This document shows, in pieces, positions 22,580-34,570 of a stretch of 64,000 nt of DNA (its first letter is position 1; each line of letters begins with the position of its first letter). The stretch is from Dryococelus australis (lineage: Eukaryota; Arthropoda; Insecta; Phasmatodea; Phasmatidae). The notes beneath the pieces are model-generated. The model was given only the letters and a program-made list of their open reading frames with translations. It was not told where the DNA came from and made no database searches. The stretch spans positions 65,047,760 to 65,111,759 of the forward strand of contig CM057005.1 of the NCBI GenBank assembly GCA_029891345.1. Reading direction: 5' to 3'. A program made the translations under genes and the position numbers.

Positions 22580-23464
22580 TGTCACAATTTCTCTCTCTAG
22601 AAATTAAGTGGTCTATACAAAGTTCGTTAAGGGATGGAGGTCTTATTCAAATAAAAGAATTAATTATAATTTCCTTATTTTATTTTCAATAACCACAGCA
22701 AAATTCTCTGAACTCAAATTCTCACAATAAATTGAAATCACTTACTACTCACAATTGGCACCAATTAATAAAATTAATAATTACGGCAAGAAATCAATGA
22801 AATTATATAATTAAATATCAGTCCCAATAGACTGTGTATCAATCAACTCAATTATTTTATAATTTATGCGTCCATAGTTGACAGTTCGAATATTTACAAT
22901 AAAATCAGTATTACACTTCCATTCAGTCCCACCTTAGTTCAGTCCATGTCCCGCCAGTCGCAATGTTCTAGAGTCCTCCAAGCGCCCTCACGCACAGTAG
23001 GTTTCACTCGTCGGTTTCACACCCTCTCGTTCATTCAAGCCACGAAAACCTTACTCGCCGTCATCCCGCAATCTCTAGTCGACGTCCACACTTCACTTCA
23101 CTGGCGCACACTCGGCCAGGCAGCCTCCGTCAAAGACTGCCGGCCGCTGGGTTGTGGCAGTATAATAGTGTCTTAGGCCGCCACCTAGAATCTTCCCCAA
23201 CTCACGTGATGCGTCGCGGAGGGCTGAGGCGCCAGCCAGTCTCACCAGAACATTCTTGCGTCGTCGCTAAACGTATCGGAAACTCTAGCAGGCGAGAGGA
23301 GGTCTGCGACGCCAGCAAGTCTCGCCGCTGTCGGCATTGACGGGATTCCCAGAAGGGGGAATCAGAAGGCCGCGAGGGCATCGTTCCAGGAAGAGGGGAG
23401 GGCGAGGCGGGTCTCCGATTACGGCGCGGGGAAGCGGAGTCGGCGCCAGCTGCAGCAAGTAACA
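22580..23464 (-). mobile_element. Solo LTR, family LTR-1, copy 2
   Basis: It begins TGTCACAATTTCTCTC and ends GCAAGTAACA, flanked by GTAT on both sides. It matches copy 1 (5294-6059) in order and sequence, for example AATTATAATTTCCT, ATTTACAATAAAATC, TTAGTCCATGTCCCGCCA and CCCTCACGCACAGTAGG. The GC-rich part is about 120 bp longer here (roughly 23160-23460). The open frames in this GC-rich part are not genes. Confidence 0.85.
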
Positions 23465-24111
23465 GTATCATAAGTGGCTCTCCCGCTTTAACACATGCTA
23501 TTGTAGAGTGTAGTAATAACTGTCATTTATTTGGGTTTTATATAAAGGTGTTGCAGTTAACCCAGTGTCGTCAGTTTGAGCTACGCCTTCCCAAACCAGT
23601 TAGTCATTAACGTTTGGTTTGCTGTTTGGATTGCGACAAGGTCGAAACCACAACAGTACCAACAACCAGTCTGATGGCTCTCCGTATACCGTATATTACA
23701 GTTAGGTTAGTGTTTAACATTGTCTCGTATTGTATACTTGTTATTGAAATTGTTTTGTGAAATGAAAATTTGGGAACAAATAATAACAGAATATTAAAAG
23801 ATACATGTGCGGTATTAATTTGATAAATATATTTTATGAAAAATTATAAGCCGATTGCAGTCAGCTAAAACCACCTACACTTCTAGTTAAGAAGTTGCGT
23901 GTATGCACTGAGGTAAAAATTCTATTGACTATGCTGAGGATTTTGTTAAGTTGGCACATTGAGGAGGAGTCTTGTTTCAGCTAGCAAAATACGCATTTTG
24001 TATACGGCCAATTAAACAAGTAAAATTGAGTCTCTCGAATATTTCGTACTCAAGCAAAGTTTTTCGACTCTGCGAATAACTCTCATCGATTCATAAATAC
24101 ATCTCGTTGTA
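23465..24111. other. Stretch without gene
   Basis: Right target duplication GTAT (23465-23468), then unique AT-rich sequence without exon or element signature. Confidence 0.4.
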
Positions 24112-26003
24112 TAGTAGATTCACGATAACTTCGGCCTTTTCTGAAGCCCTGCTAAATTTCTACTTTTGGTTTCTGATTATGTTTACGTATAGCGGACGGA
24201 TACGTAAACACTGCCACGCGACTTCTACTTTTATAACTGTCAAATGCGTTGGTTGCTGTTTTACAGCTGTTCAAAAAATTGTCATATTTCCTACGAAAGT
24301 TCACAATTTAGGCCTATAACAATATTTAGGTCGGCTTTATAACTATTTATTACACACTATATAGCACGGTACACATAATACACGTTAATATTTTGCCAAA
24401 GCGGTGTTTGTTACAACTGTGGCTAAAACAGTAGTATTTAACCTGTTGTCATTAACATGTGTTGGGTTATTTCGTTAAAAGGACGACCTTATTTGGAATA
24501 AAAACGAAAACAAAGGGACAACCTGTCCAACGAAACGACACAGTATATTCAAACACGCGACTCGTGTCGCTTATTTATTGTATGCAGCTTCGACAAACGT
24601 AAAATATAGTGGTGAACATGCAAACACATACGCCTACCGTAACATTCATTCCGCTAATATTTACATGCATTGGTACTTACTGGTCTGTAGGTTTATTATA
24701 TTATTTATTTTAATTTATCTGGTTGGGCTTATATTTTGAGGGGGCTGTGGCAAACATTCAAATCACAGAAACGTAAGTTCGTTACACAACTGAGTTTCAA
24801 ACACCTAACGTAAAGGTATAACGTTGTGATAAACCGACATGAATGTCAATAAGTAACTTCGTCATTACAAGAGTTCATCGTTAAAACGTATAAATTTTAC
24901 ACACATTTAAAATCCACACGCACCTGGCCTGCGTAACGATTATAACACAGCTACCACGCCCTTTCGAACGCAGCAATCACAACACATTTAAACCTGCAGT
25001 GGAAACACATTTTTATCACAACATTGTAACTTGCCTAGGATGTTAAAAAAAAAAAAAACACGTACGAACTTGACGCTTCGTTCAGAAACACGCCATGTCA
25101 TTGGCATGTCGTCACATCACTGCCAGTCGTTGATAAAAACTGCGTATAATCGCCCGCCATATTGGGACAAGCGCGTGGAAGCTGATCAAATTCTAGATTC
25201 TCCGTTCCACAGGGAAAGTTGATGAAGTACAAGATTCTCTTTTCCACACTACTTCTGCCAACCTGCTGGATTTATAAGCGTTGCGCCGTTGCATCTAAGT
25301 AACATATAATATGTATTTAAACTATAAAATCTAGTTTCAGTTGTAAATTTAAATTTCAGCCATCATTATTGTTGCTGTAATTAGTATGAAATATGCTGAA
25401 ATTAATAATAACAAAATGTATTCCTTTCCTGCTACACAGGTTGTACGGATTTCCCGAGAGAGACAGAGAGAGACAGAGAGAGACAGAGAGAGACAGAGAG
25501 AGACAGAGAGAAGAGAGAAAGAGAGAGAGACACGCTCCGCTTCGCATGGAACCTTTGTTCCGGATGGAAAAAAACCGTGTCACTAGAGCAGAGCCTACGC
25601 ACGGTAATTTGCACTGATATTTTTAACTGCAGCAATGAAATGTGTTTCCGCCAGTGCTACCTAACAATACAAATATATAAACTGGAAAATTTACAAATAG
25701 TGTACATAAAAATGAGGTTAACAAATATCCTAACTGAACTATTTCTTACCGGCCGTTGACAACACGTCGCTGCTCTCGCTGTCGTTAATTCGTGTTTAAT
25801 AAGAAATGAATATTACAAGTTATAGAAGATACTAAGTAGATTATTAATATATTCAAGGACACGAGCACTTTAACGTTAGTCACAGGGTTATATAATTGTA
25901 GAATACAAGTGATTGAACACAACAGGTTGGCATGTTACGACTAGGGTGATTTTTCGAAGGTTCGATTCCAAAAGGCCGAAGAAAGCGTGAATGGACTATA
26001 TTT
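24112..26003 (+). mobile_element. Long element with family B tips (about 1.9 kb)
   Basis: The left end (TAGTAGATTCACGATAACTT, then TTCTGAAGCCCTGCTAAATT) and the right end (GGTGATTTTTCGAAGGTTCG, then GCGTGAATGGACTATA) are family B tips facing each other 1.9 kb apart. Typical B copies are about 425 bp. The interior contains a purine microsatellite and no transposase-like frame. It could be one long non-autonomous member, a B copy enlarged by nested insertions, or two unrelated halves. Confidence 0.5.
25456..25532 (+). repeat. (GACAGAGAGA)n purine microsatellite
   Basis: About six 10-bp units followed by AAGAGAGAAAGAGAGAGAGA. It lies within the 1.9-kb element above. The overlapping open frames are low-complexity artefacts. 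Confidence 0.95.
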
Positions 26004-26874
26004 AAGAATTCAATATTGCTGCACTGCAAATTTCAATTAACCAACACATTATTTTGTAAAAAAAATACTATATAGTTACTTGATCACCTATAAGCAAGTA
26101 TTTCGTTGAGGTAAACAAACATTTTTCTCATTGCACTATTGTAAAAACTGCAATTCATTTACTTATTTATTACCAACCTAGCATTGATTTTTACGCAGTA
26201 AACAACAGTTTTCATCCCAGTTATGTGCAGTATCACCACAAGTATTTAAGCTTGGAGGTTGCATCATTTGCTTATGCAATGCCTATCATGATGGCTACCT
26301 GCTGAATCGAATGTCTTGTTTGCTAATGTCATCTAGATTAACGTACGTGACTCAAAACTCTAAGTCCTGTTCGGTAAAGCAAGCATATGCTAGTCTGAAC
26401 TTTTAGATTTTGTGATATTAAGAGACGGAAACTGTCATGTAGTCTTCTACATTTATAAACTTTTACGTTCTTCCGATAATAAATTGTCGCCTGTACAATT
26501 CAGACTATAGATGGTTTCCCACAGGATTAGTTAGTTCGGCCATTCCTTTAAAGCGACAGCAAACAGTGTTTGTACAGAATTTTTTATCGTACATTATCGT
26601 CCTGATATGAGGCACTTCAGAGGAAGGCAGTCTTTTCATTGCTAAGTACAATAAATAAGGGAAATGACATGTATACGAGAGCTACGAAAATCAATCCATC
26701 AATACATATGAGCACCTGTTCAGTTCTCAGATCTGATAACGCCGCAGACTACGTAGTCCAGTTTCTTTTCAAGATCTTCTTTTATATGATCACTAAACAT
26801 TGCACAAGAAAAATCAATTCTAAAAGCAGCTAACCTGTTAAATGTGTGTCATCATCTGTTATTGCGAAGATTCA
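26004..26874. other. AT-rich stretch, nothing recognised
   Basis: I find no exon signature, tRNA box or inverted repeat in this stretch. Confidence 0.35.
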
Positions 26875-27062
26875 GATTAACATTGCCATTGGCCTCATCA
26901 CTTAATTCATGCGTCGGTAGAATAAAACTGCGAAATAATAAGCAAATTGATCAAATGTTTACTTTTCTAATCACATTTTTATGCATTCAAAAACTGGAAA
27001 CGAAAGAAATAATTTCAGTACTCACAAATGTTTACCTGGCATTTTTAATCCAACATCTTCAA
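26875..27062 (+). mobile_element. MITE family A internal fragment
   Basis: It carries AACATTGCCATTGGCCTCAT, TTCATGCGTCGG, ACTGCGAAATAATAAG and AGTACTCACAAATGTTTACC, all in family A order. Both tips are missing. Confidence 0.7.
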
Positions 27063-28045
27063 CAGCCGAACGTGCTTTCTCCAAGCTTCGAATGCTGAAA
27101 AGCTACCTGCGAACGATATGTCGCAGAGGAGACTGAATTCATTGTGTATTCTGCTTGTGTACGCAAATCTTACTGATGATCTCGATATTGAGAAACTCAT
27201 ATCAGAGTTCATTAACAAAAATTAGTACAGGGTTCATGCAATTGCCAAAAAAAAAAAAACTAACACGCTTATAATTAAAGGATTCATATATTAAACATTG
27301 ATGTATTTAATATTTACCATATTCTCAATTGTTTTAAACATTTGTTGTTAATTATTGTTACCTAAAAAAAATGTTTTATGAATTTGTTGGAGATTTACTT
27401 AGATATAATACCCCTTTGTCTTTTTGAAATTCGAATGAAAATATTTTTGTCTTTTGTTTCCCACTGGACATTGTTTCCTGGTGTTTAAACAATGTCCTGA
27501 TTAGGGTATATTTACTAGCGTAGGCATTTTTTTTGGCTTTGTTTTTTATCGAAATTTTAAATTTATTTTTCATGTAATATATATTTTTACTCAGAAATAT
27601 ATATTGTTAAATCCATCATATTTATTTAGCTGTAGCTATCTTAAAATTGTACTGTTTTCCGTGGCGATGAAAAATTAAGTTTACAAAGAAACTTCCCAAG
27701 GTTCAACATCACGTGCTGATAATCTAATGTTACGGGTCCTAAATACAATAGAATCGAGAAAACTTTGAGAAGGGTGGAACTGGAGTGGGGATTAGAAATA
27801 GCAAGAAAAAGCTGAACCGAGAACCACTTAATTAAAAATATTGTTATTATTTATGATTTACTTAGGGCTTTGTCAGTCACCAGTGCAGCTATTATTAGTG
27901 TTAAGGTCCCTGTGGGAAAAACTTTATTTACTATAATGACAGTAAGTTGTATTTTTACATGTCAACACATTGGATGAAATACCATCGGTAATAGTAAAAT
28001 GTTAGAAAAAGTTTTCTATATTCCATTGATCGATATAACACATAC
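27063..28045. other. AT-rich stretch, nothing recognised
   Basis: Long A/T runs around 27247 and 27280-27640. No element borders or exon signature were seen. Confidence 0.35.
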
Positions 28046-28471
28046 TATAATCCATTCGAGGTTATTTCACACTTTTCGGAAGCCCTGCTAAAGTTCTACT
28101 CGCAGGATATTCCTCCGCCTCGTCAAACTAAGCTTTAAGTCAAGAAAATTAGACCAAAGGACATCGCACCGAATTCGTGCGCACTCGGTTGCAATTATAT
28201 TTTGCACGAAAACTATTTCTTACTAGGCGCCACCGAACACACACGTTTTCTCACTGTTTTTATTCATATTTATTAAAAATCGGATATATTTATAAACAAA
28301 ATACAGGTAAAACTTCAGTTTAACTAAAATTAAGATACTTTCATATTAACAGAGGTATAAAACGCTTGCGATTCATGGGATATTTAGAAAATAACAAAAT
28401 ACGTGACACATGGGGTGATTTTTCCAAAGGTTTAATTCAAAAAGTGTGAAGAAATCGCGAATAGATTATAT
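28046..28471 (+). mobile_element. MITE family B copy 3, complete
   Basis: From TATAATCCATTCGAGGTTAT to CGCGAATAGATTATA, with TCCTCCGCCTCGTCAAACTA, ACGAAAACTATTTCTTACTA and GTATAAAACGCTTGCGATTC. No open frame of note. Confidence 0.85.
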
Positions 28472-29879
28472 ACACATATAAAAAGTTTTCAACTTCCGAT
28501 ATGCCGGAGTGGCGGTTGTGCGTAATCTCAGTTTGTAAAAAAAAAAAAGTTATTACATCTCCCAAAAGTGTTATCATTGCCAAGCCAATTATAACATGAA
28601 GTGCGTGAATTGGTATTTAAACTAAGTATATATTTTAATATTCGTTTAGTACTTTTCAGGTGGGAAACTTGAGTTGCAAGAACAATATATTTTTTTTAAG
28701 CATCTGAATCAACAGGATTTATAGTACACTCAATTTTTTTTAAATTTTGGCTCGGCAGGGAAACACGAAAAATTTGACTGTCTGTGTCTTGCCTACGTCC
28801 GCCTGTCCGGTAGCATCTCTCGGTTTATCTCTTCTTCGTATTTTCCAGTTCGCATCGTGTTTCCGTCGTGTCAGTAAGACATTCCGATACTCTTCTGGAA
28901 AGCTGCGCAACGCTTTCATAGTAATAGTTTTTTTTATATACATATTTAACCGACGTCAACAGTAATGAAAAGCTGGAAAGATTGTTTTTAAAGGTTTTAG
29001 CGCTGCTTCTAAATGTATAATTCAAAAACATACTGAACTGTTATTTGTGGGTATAGTGCTGAATATACCAGAAAAAAATTATAATTTCAGTTAGGAATAA
29101 AAATAATTTTCTTGTAAACATTGCAATAGTATTCCAATGGAGTCGTTAATAAATATATTTTATCGGTTAACTGAACTACTAGACGTATGAATGTGAAATA
29201 TGTGCGCGTGTAAAGGACACGTTTTAGTACAAGTGGCGACTCCTCAGGATTCATTTTCTAACGACTTTGGATATTTTATTTCATATGTGCTTGGTACACG
29301 GTCATCTCGATTGTGTATCTCCGAAGGGAAACTTTTTGAATAATAAAATAATTCATAGTGATGAATGTATAAAAAGCACTTGTGCTTAAACAATTAAATA
29401 TCGCGTTTAAGAGGAAAAATATAGCGAATTTCTCGGAACCTGACAATTGTTACGCGTCAGGCCAAAGAAAATCGATGCCGTTTTGATGATTGAGCTTATA
29501 CCATCCCGAAGACTGCCGAAGCGTGGTTTAGTTCCTGAGCAGCGACTTGAGCTGTGGAGATAGCACGTTTTATGTGCCTCGTAGTGCACGAACCACACAA
29601 GGTCGTTAGTTGTTTCCACTGAACTATCACGATGGTCTGGTTAGACAGTATAGTGCGATGCTGTGGGTTGGCACAGAATCCTGTACTGACATCACGCGGA
29701 AATTTTTTCCTGTGCGATGGGCGGAATACACTCATTTACAAAAAAAAATATTACCCTGAAGATGCCACCGCAAGGGCACGTAAATGGGTACAGGCACAGG
29801 ACATGATAGTATGTATACAGAAAACACGATTTTGTACCACGCCAAGCATGAATTGCAGGGGACCAACACTCGCAGGATG
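28472..29879. other. Stretch without gene
   Basis: Mostly unique AT-rich sequence. From about 29640 the composition changes and may include the 3' non-coding part of the Tc1-type copy that follows. No terminal inverted repeat could be fixed. Confidence 0.35.
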
Positions 29880-30850
29880 CGCTTAGCATGGTGCTGGACC
29901 ACCCTTAGCATGGAGACAAGCGGCGCTACGGTCGGACATTGAAGCATACATATGTCGGATGTTGTCGTGAGGAAGATCCTGTCGCAGCTGGCGCAACTAA
30001 CCCTTCAAATCCGTCGTAGTTGACGCTGGCCGAAGTTCCCCTCCAATGTGATCCCAAACGTTCTAGATGGGTGAAAAGTCTAGTGCAGGCGAGAAATGCC
30101 CGTGTTGTGTGAGGCCGTGCATTGTCCTGCTGGAAAATGCGTTTGTCCAGCTGCACCAGGAAGGAGAGCTCACGTGGTTGCAGAATTTCCTGGACGTATC
30201 GCCGCGCCGTCACAGTATTCCCTCAATCACACTGCCAATGGAGTGCGTGAATTGTATCAAAATGCACACCACACCATGACACCTCTTTATGGGGAGGTCT
30301 GCCGCTCTGCAATGAAGCGTAGATCACTGTAGCGCTGGCCAGTATGTCTCCAGACTCGAATTCGGCGATCGTCTGTATCCAGACAGAACCGTGATTCGTC
30401 GTTTAACACCACTCGTCGCCAATCCGCAAGCTGCCACAATGCCAGTTCCCGGTAGAAGGTCACACATGCTCGGCGATGCTCAGGTCGTAATGGTGGACGC
30501 TATAAGGGACGCCGCGACGACGGATTCCGCTCTGCGAGTCGCCTGAATATAGTACTGGTGGATACAGGCGTATTCCAGGCTGCCGTGACATGCGCCTGGA
30601 TGGTGAACAGCGACGCCCGCGGAGGGCATACAACCTGTCGTATGATGAAACGATCCTGCAATGCTGGTGGTCCACCAGGGTCAACACGAGCATTCTCGAA
30701 TGGCATGTATACCCTCCTATTCCCACTGCGTCCAACACCGGCTCATAACGTAGGCAGAATGGTTCAAGTGGCGAAGAATGTACCGAAGGAGACCGAAGAT
30801 GCGACCTGTCTCAAACTCATCCGGCTGGGCAAAGGTTTGTCGAATGCACC
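29880..30850 (-). pseudogene. Tc1-type transposase pseudogene 2
   Basis: The minus strand, in several frames, shows the usual Tc1 order. A helix-turn-helix region lies near 30740-30845 (DEFETGRIFGL, then ILRHLNHSAYVMSRCW). A linker with PGGPPALQDRFIIRQ and STSTIFRRLAE follows. The first catalytic Asp is in VVLNDESRFCLDTDDRR. The second is in FQQDNARPH (near 30150). SPI is followed by NVWDHIGG. The codon for the third catalytic Glu is a stop (30063-30065). Several frameshifts separate the pieces. The sequence is clearly a different lineage from the copy at 8820-9828. Confidence 0.88.
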
Positions 30851-30999
30851 GTCGGGGCATACTGCGTATTCACTGAACATGGCTGTGTCTCGCACTACTA
30901 ATGATACCTTATTGGTTATCTTGCAGCTTTCAATGATGGAGGGACATGTATACTCCCTAGTGGCTTATCCGCGCGAGCAAACTGTACTAAACTTAAATT

Positions 31000-31466
31000 A
31001 AACAAACATGTGAAGCAACCTTAGTTGTACTCGCACCAATCATTCATGGCGATCAATTAGTTTTGTAACTGAGGGTAGCCTACTTAGCAACGCAAACTCG
31101 ACCAAAATTGACTATCTCCCTTTTAAGTAGAAACTGTACGTGCACAATTTGCATTTTATCTTGGTTATCAGGTATGAATATAAATGGGGGTAATGGTGTT
31201 TGCCTAAGCGGTTTTGGTTGTATCTGGAAACTCTCGATAAAAAATGTTTATTTTTAAATGCAAAATAGACACGAGATAACGCAAACCCGAGCTGCCTGGT
31301 CAAAACCAACAGTCAGTCTTGTTTTCGCAAAGGGCTGAAAGCACCTGGAAATTAAGGTATGTAAACATTCATTTCAACCCCTGTCTTCAAGAGGTGGTGT
31401 AAGCATTTATATGTAGCTGTTGCTGATGATGTCGAAAATACCTCATCGTAACATTACTACTATACG
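31000..31466. other. Stretch without gene
   Basis: No exon or repeat signature was seen between the Tc1-type remnant and the SINE head fragment. Confidence 0.35.
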
Positions 31467-31545
31467 AGATCCGAGCTAGATTGCGCAGTGGTAACACACT
31501 GGTCTCGCATTCGCGAAGGCTTGAGTTCTATTCCGGGTCCAAGTG
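31467..31545 (+). repeat. tRNA-like SINE head fragment
   Basis: GCTAGATTGCGCAGTGGTAA resembles box A and GAGTTCTATTCCGGG resembles box B at the correct spacing. It ends just before the target duplication of the hAT-like MITE at 31556, which appears to have inserted into or beside this SINE. Confidence 0.5.
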
Positions 31546-31547
31546 TA

Positions 31548-31555
31548 CATATAAA
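31548..31555. other. 8-bp target duplication CATATAAA (left)
   Basis: Identical to 31798-31805, bracketing family C copy 4. The 8-bp length assigns the family to hAT-type transposition. Confidence 0.85.
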
Positions 31556-31797
31556 TAAAGACCTGAGAAATTCGCGAGTTCAATGACATGCAGGCTAAAC
31601 TCTACAGTCTTATGTACAAATATGCTGATATTAACTGCACATTGATTTTCTGCTGTCACAGTGGAATGCAACGGTTAGGTCAGCGTTCCCCAGGAGGTGT
31701 CATACACCATGTGGACCAATGGGTAAAATTATATAAACACAAGTGCTTTGAATTCTAGCTTGTCTCAAAATGAGTCCGCGAATTCTTCAGGTCTCTA
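31556..31797 (+). mobile_element. hAT-like MITE family C copy 4
   Basis: A 242-bp element from TAAAGACCTGAGAAATTCGC to CCGCGAATTCTTCAGGTCTCTA (last part), with GCGAGTTCAATGACATGCAG next to the left tip. It has a perfect 8-bp flanking duplication. No coding capacity. Confidence 0.87.
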
Positions 31798-31805
31798 CAT
31801 ATAAA

Positions 31806-32277
31806 CGATTTAATACAAAGTATAGACTTGAGGACAAGGAGATTATATGTCTCGAAAGGCTGAGAACCCTTTATATTGGTTATTCAAATAAACCATGACA
31901 TTTTGAAGTCAAAAAATGAATTTGGTTTATATTACTGGGCGTATTATAAACGTCCCTGTTTTTACGCCGGAAGTCGGACAGGTGGGCCAAGCAATTACAA
32001 CGAAAGCATTTATAAAATTAATGTTGAAAATTATTAATAAACTAATTTGTACTTCATCAACTTTCATGTATTTTCCTCTATTTCACAGCAGCTGTTTCAC
32101 AGTAGTTATTTCGTTTGTTGGATCCCAAAAACTCTGAACTCATTGCGAATCCATATTATGTATAAATTATGCATGTACTCTAGGTGGTTGGCGATTCACT
32201 GGGCTGTTTTGAGAGTACTGTTTAATTTCTCCTTTCTGCTGTCACCGTTCCACAGACGTGTGTACAGATTAGCATAA
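31806..32277. other. Stretch without gene
   Basis: AT-rich unique sequence with no recognised exon or element. Confidence 0.35.
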
Positions 32278-32542
32278 GTGAGAGGGAGAGAGAGAGTGAG
32301 TGAAGAGATTTGGGCGCCTCTTAACAGTGATGTCTTGAGAGCCGATGAGGGTGATTGAAGTGAATATGAAGAAGCGTTTGAATGAAGGGGAGGGGGAAAC
32401 GGGAAATCCCCGAGAAAACCTGACTACCAACGGCATCATCCGGCACGATTCCCATTTGCGAAAATCCCGTGGCCCGGCCGGGGATTGAACCCGGTTCGCC
32501 TTGGTGGGAGGCGAGCGTGCTAACCGCCAAGCCACCGTGGAA
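32278..32542 (-). mobile_element. SINE S1, full-length copy
   Basis: The minus strand has the tRNA head (plus-strand words CCGGGGATTGAACCCGG and GTGCTAACCGCCAAGCCACC), the body (GGGAAATCCCCGAGAAAACC) and the CTCTCTCTCCC tail. The two minus-strand open frames over it are SINE shadows. Confidence 0.9.
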
Positions 32543-32544
32543 AA

Positions 32545-32720
32545 CTACATTTTTTTTGTGATAAGAGGGGTTTTATTAATGGTCGGCTTCCTTCTTTTGC
32601 AGAAATTATTCGTTTTCGTGTCATAATTTAAGTTTCAGAGGTATTATTGAAAATGGTTGGTTATAGAAACTTTACAATTTACTAGTTGTGTAATACTATT
32701 GTATCTAATTTGCACTGTGT
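32545..32720. repeat. Dispersed repeat N, copy 2
   Basis: Matches 14243-14420 through TTTTGCAGAAATTATTCG, TTCGTGTCATAATTTAAG and TATAGAAACTTTACAATT. The class is unknown. Confidence 0.6.
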
Positions 32721-34570
32721 GTTATTTCTTGCTACCAAAAAGGCTATAACTTATTGATAAAATGTAGATAGGTTCTCGATCTTTACTACTAAAATTGCCA
32801 AATATCCCATAGTAGATTGACACACGTATAATAACAAGCAACCACTAGTGTCACCCACGAACCTCGAGTGTATGGTGGCCTATATGTAGGAGCTCTCCGC
32901 ATGGCGCACCAATTCTGTTAGCCTTCGTGCTATGCAACTTGTTGTGCATACATGTGCCTGAAGTTGCGGACTCCCGGCGTTGTTTTCTTAACTTCGATTT
33001 CAATTTAAATATACTAGATGAATTTTCCCAAACATTTTGCTACTAGGATTGCTTGTTTATATTAGTCAATAGATGCCGTGGTTTGAATTTCGTCATGTAG
33101 TTTAATTTCCTGCGTTAGAGTAACGTAATGCACTATACAAGATGTTTTAATCACAGATTCAAGAAAAGACACACAGTAATACCCCCCCCCCCTTTTTTTG
33201 GCCGAAACATTGACAATAATAAGTTTTAAATTATTAATTAACCCTCAAGCATTATGAAAATTAAGTAATTGCTGTAAATTCTAGCGAATTTTATTATTTT
33301 CTGAAGTAATTTTCCTTCTAGTACGTGTTATAATTAACATTAACTAATGCCATTGTACTCCAGCCAGTGTAACATTCTGCGCCCCCCCCCCCCCAGGCTC
33401 AAACGGCACGATTCCCTTGAAAATTCTGGCTGTCACAATATGCCAGAATTAGTCTAAAGCTTGGTTCACAATTTAAAGCATAACAGTAACCACAGAACAT
33501 AGGTCATACACTTAGGAACCGACCCTCACGTTTTCGAAAAACTGTGCATAGCAGGTTGTCTACATGAGAGAGTTCCTGACATAGTGCACACAGGAAATAT
33601 TTGATTGTCGTTGCCTTATGCACCTGCATAAGAAATGAAACACAAAGCATAGTATAAAATTTTCAACATGGCGACAGTGCACCAGTAAAAGAATTTTAAT
33701 AGTTATCCCTATCTTCAACAATAAATAAAAAATTAGTTTTAATTATTGTCGTGTTAATGAAATCCATTCTATTTGTGTAAAGACAACCAAAACATTAAAA
33801 CAATTTTCCCCAAAACAAACTGACGTCAGAACTGAGTCGAAAAATTTCATTGGCTAAAAATAATACGTAAATATTAAATTGTGAATCAATTTCGCACAAG
33901 ATTTTAGGCCGCATTAGGGTAATATTGATATTTCCTATTCCCTGTGTATGTTCTTTGGTTGTGAACCAACCGTTAGTACCCCACATTGAGATAGGAATAA
34001 CAGGAGATGCCATGATATGGCGTCATTGAAGCTAGATATTCGTCCATCGCCGTACTATGATACCCAAAACATTGAAAATGTTGAGGCGGGTTTTTATATT
34101 TAATGCAGTGTGTGGAAGTTTTTAAACAAATAATAACTAATGAAGCTAAAATTTCAGGCTAAATATCAACATGCTCTGATACGATAGTTTCATTTTAAAT
34201 GTGACATGTTACAATGTTTTTGGTTGTCACAACATGGCGGACAGGCTTCATCACTATCATACACATTCAGACAAGGTGACTCCTTGGGTTACCCCAGAAT
34301 GTGTTTACACTAGACTATATTTTGTTACAAGTAGGGAATTTTTTTACAAGCTTTTATTTAACTTACATTGTTTGTATGTACAGTGTCTGTCCGACCTCTG
34401 TGCAATGAACTGGCTTGCAGTCTGCCTGCAGCGCATTACTGTGTCAGGTTGCAGCCCGAAATGTGGAAGGGGCCACCAGTGTTTTACTGTGTATATTTAG
34501 TCTTTTTAGTCTTACGAATGTATAAATAGCCCACATATGTAACAACAAAAAAATGTAGATGCTAAAAAGT
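32721..34570. other. Stretch without gene
   Basis: AT-rich sequence with poly-C runs near 33183 and 33383. I see no exon signature. The open frames at 33795-34013 and 34201-34500 lack domains. Confidence 0.35.
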
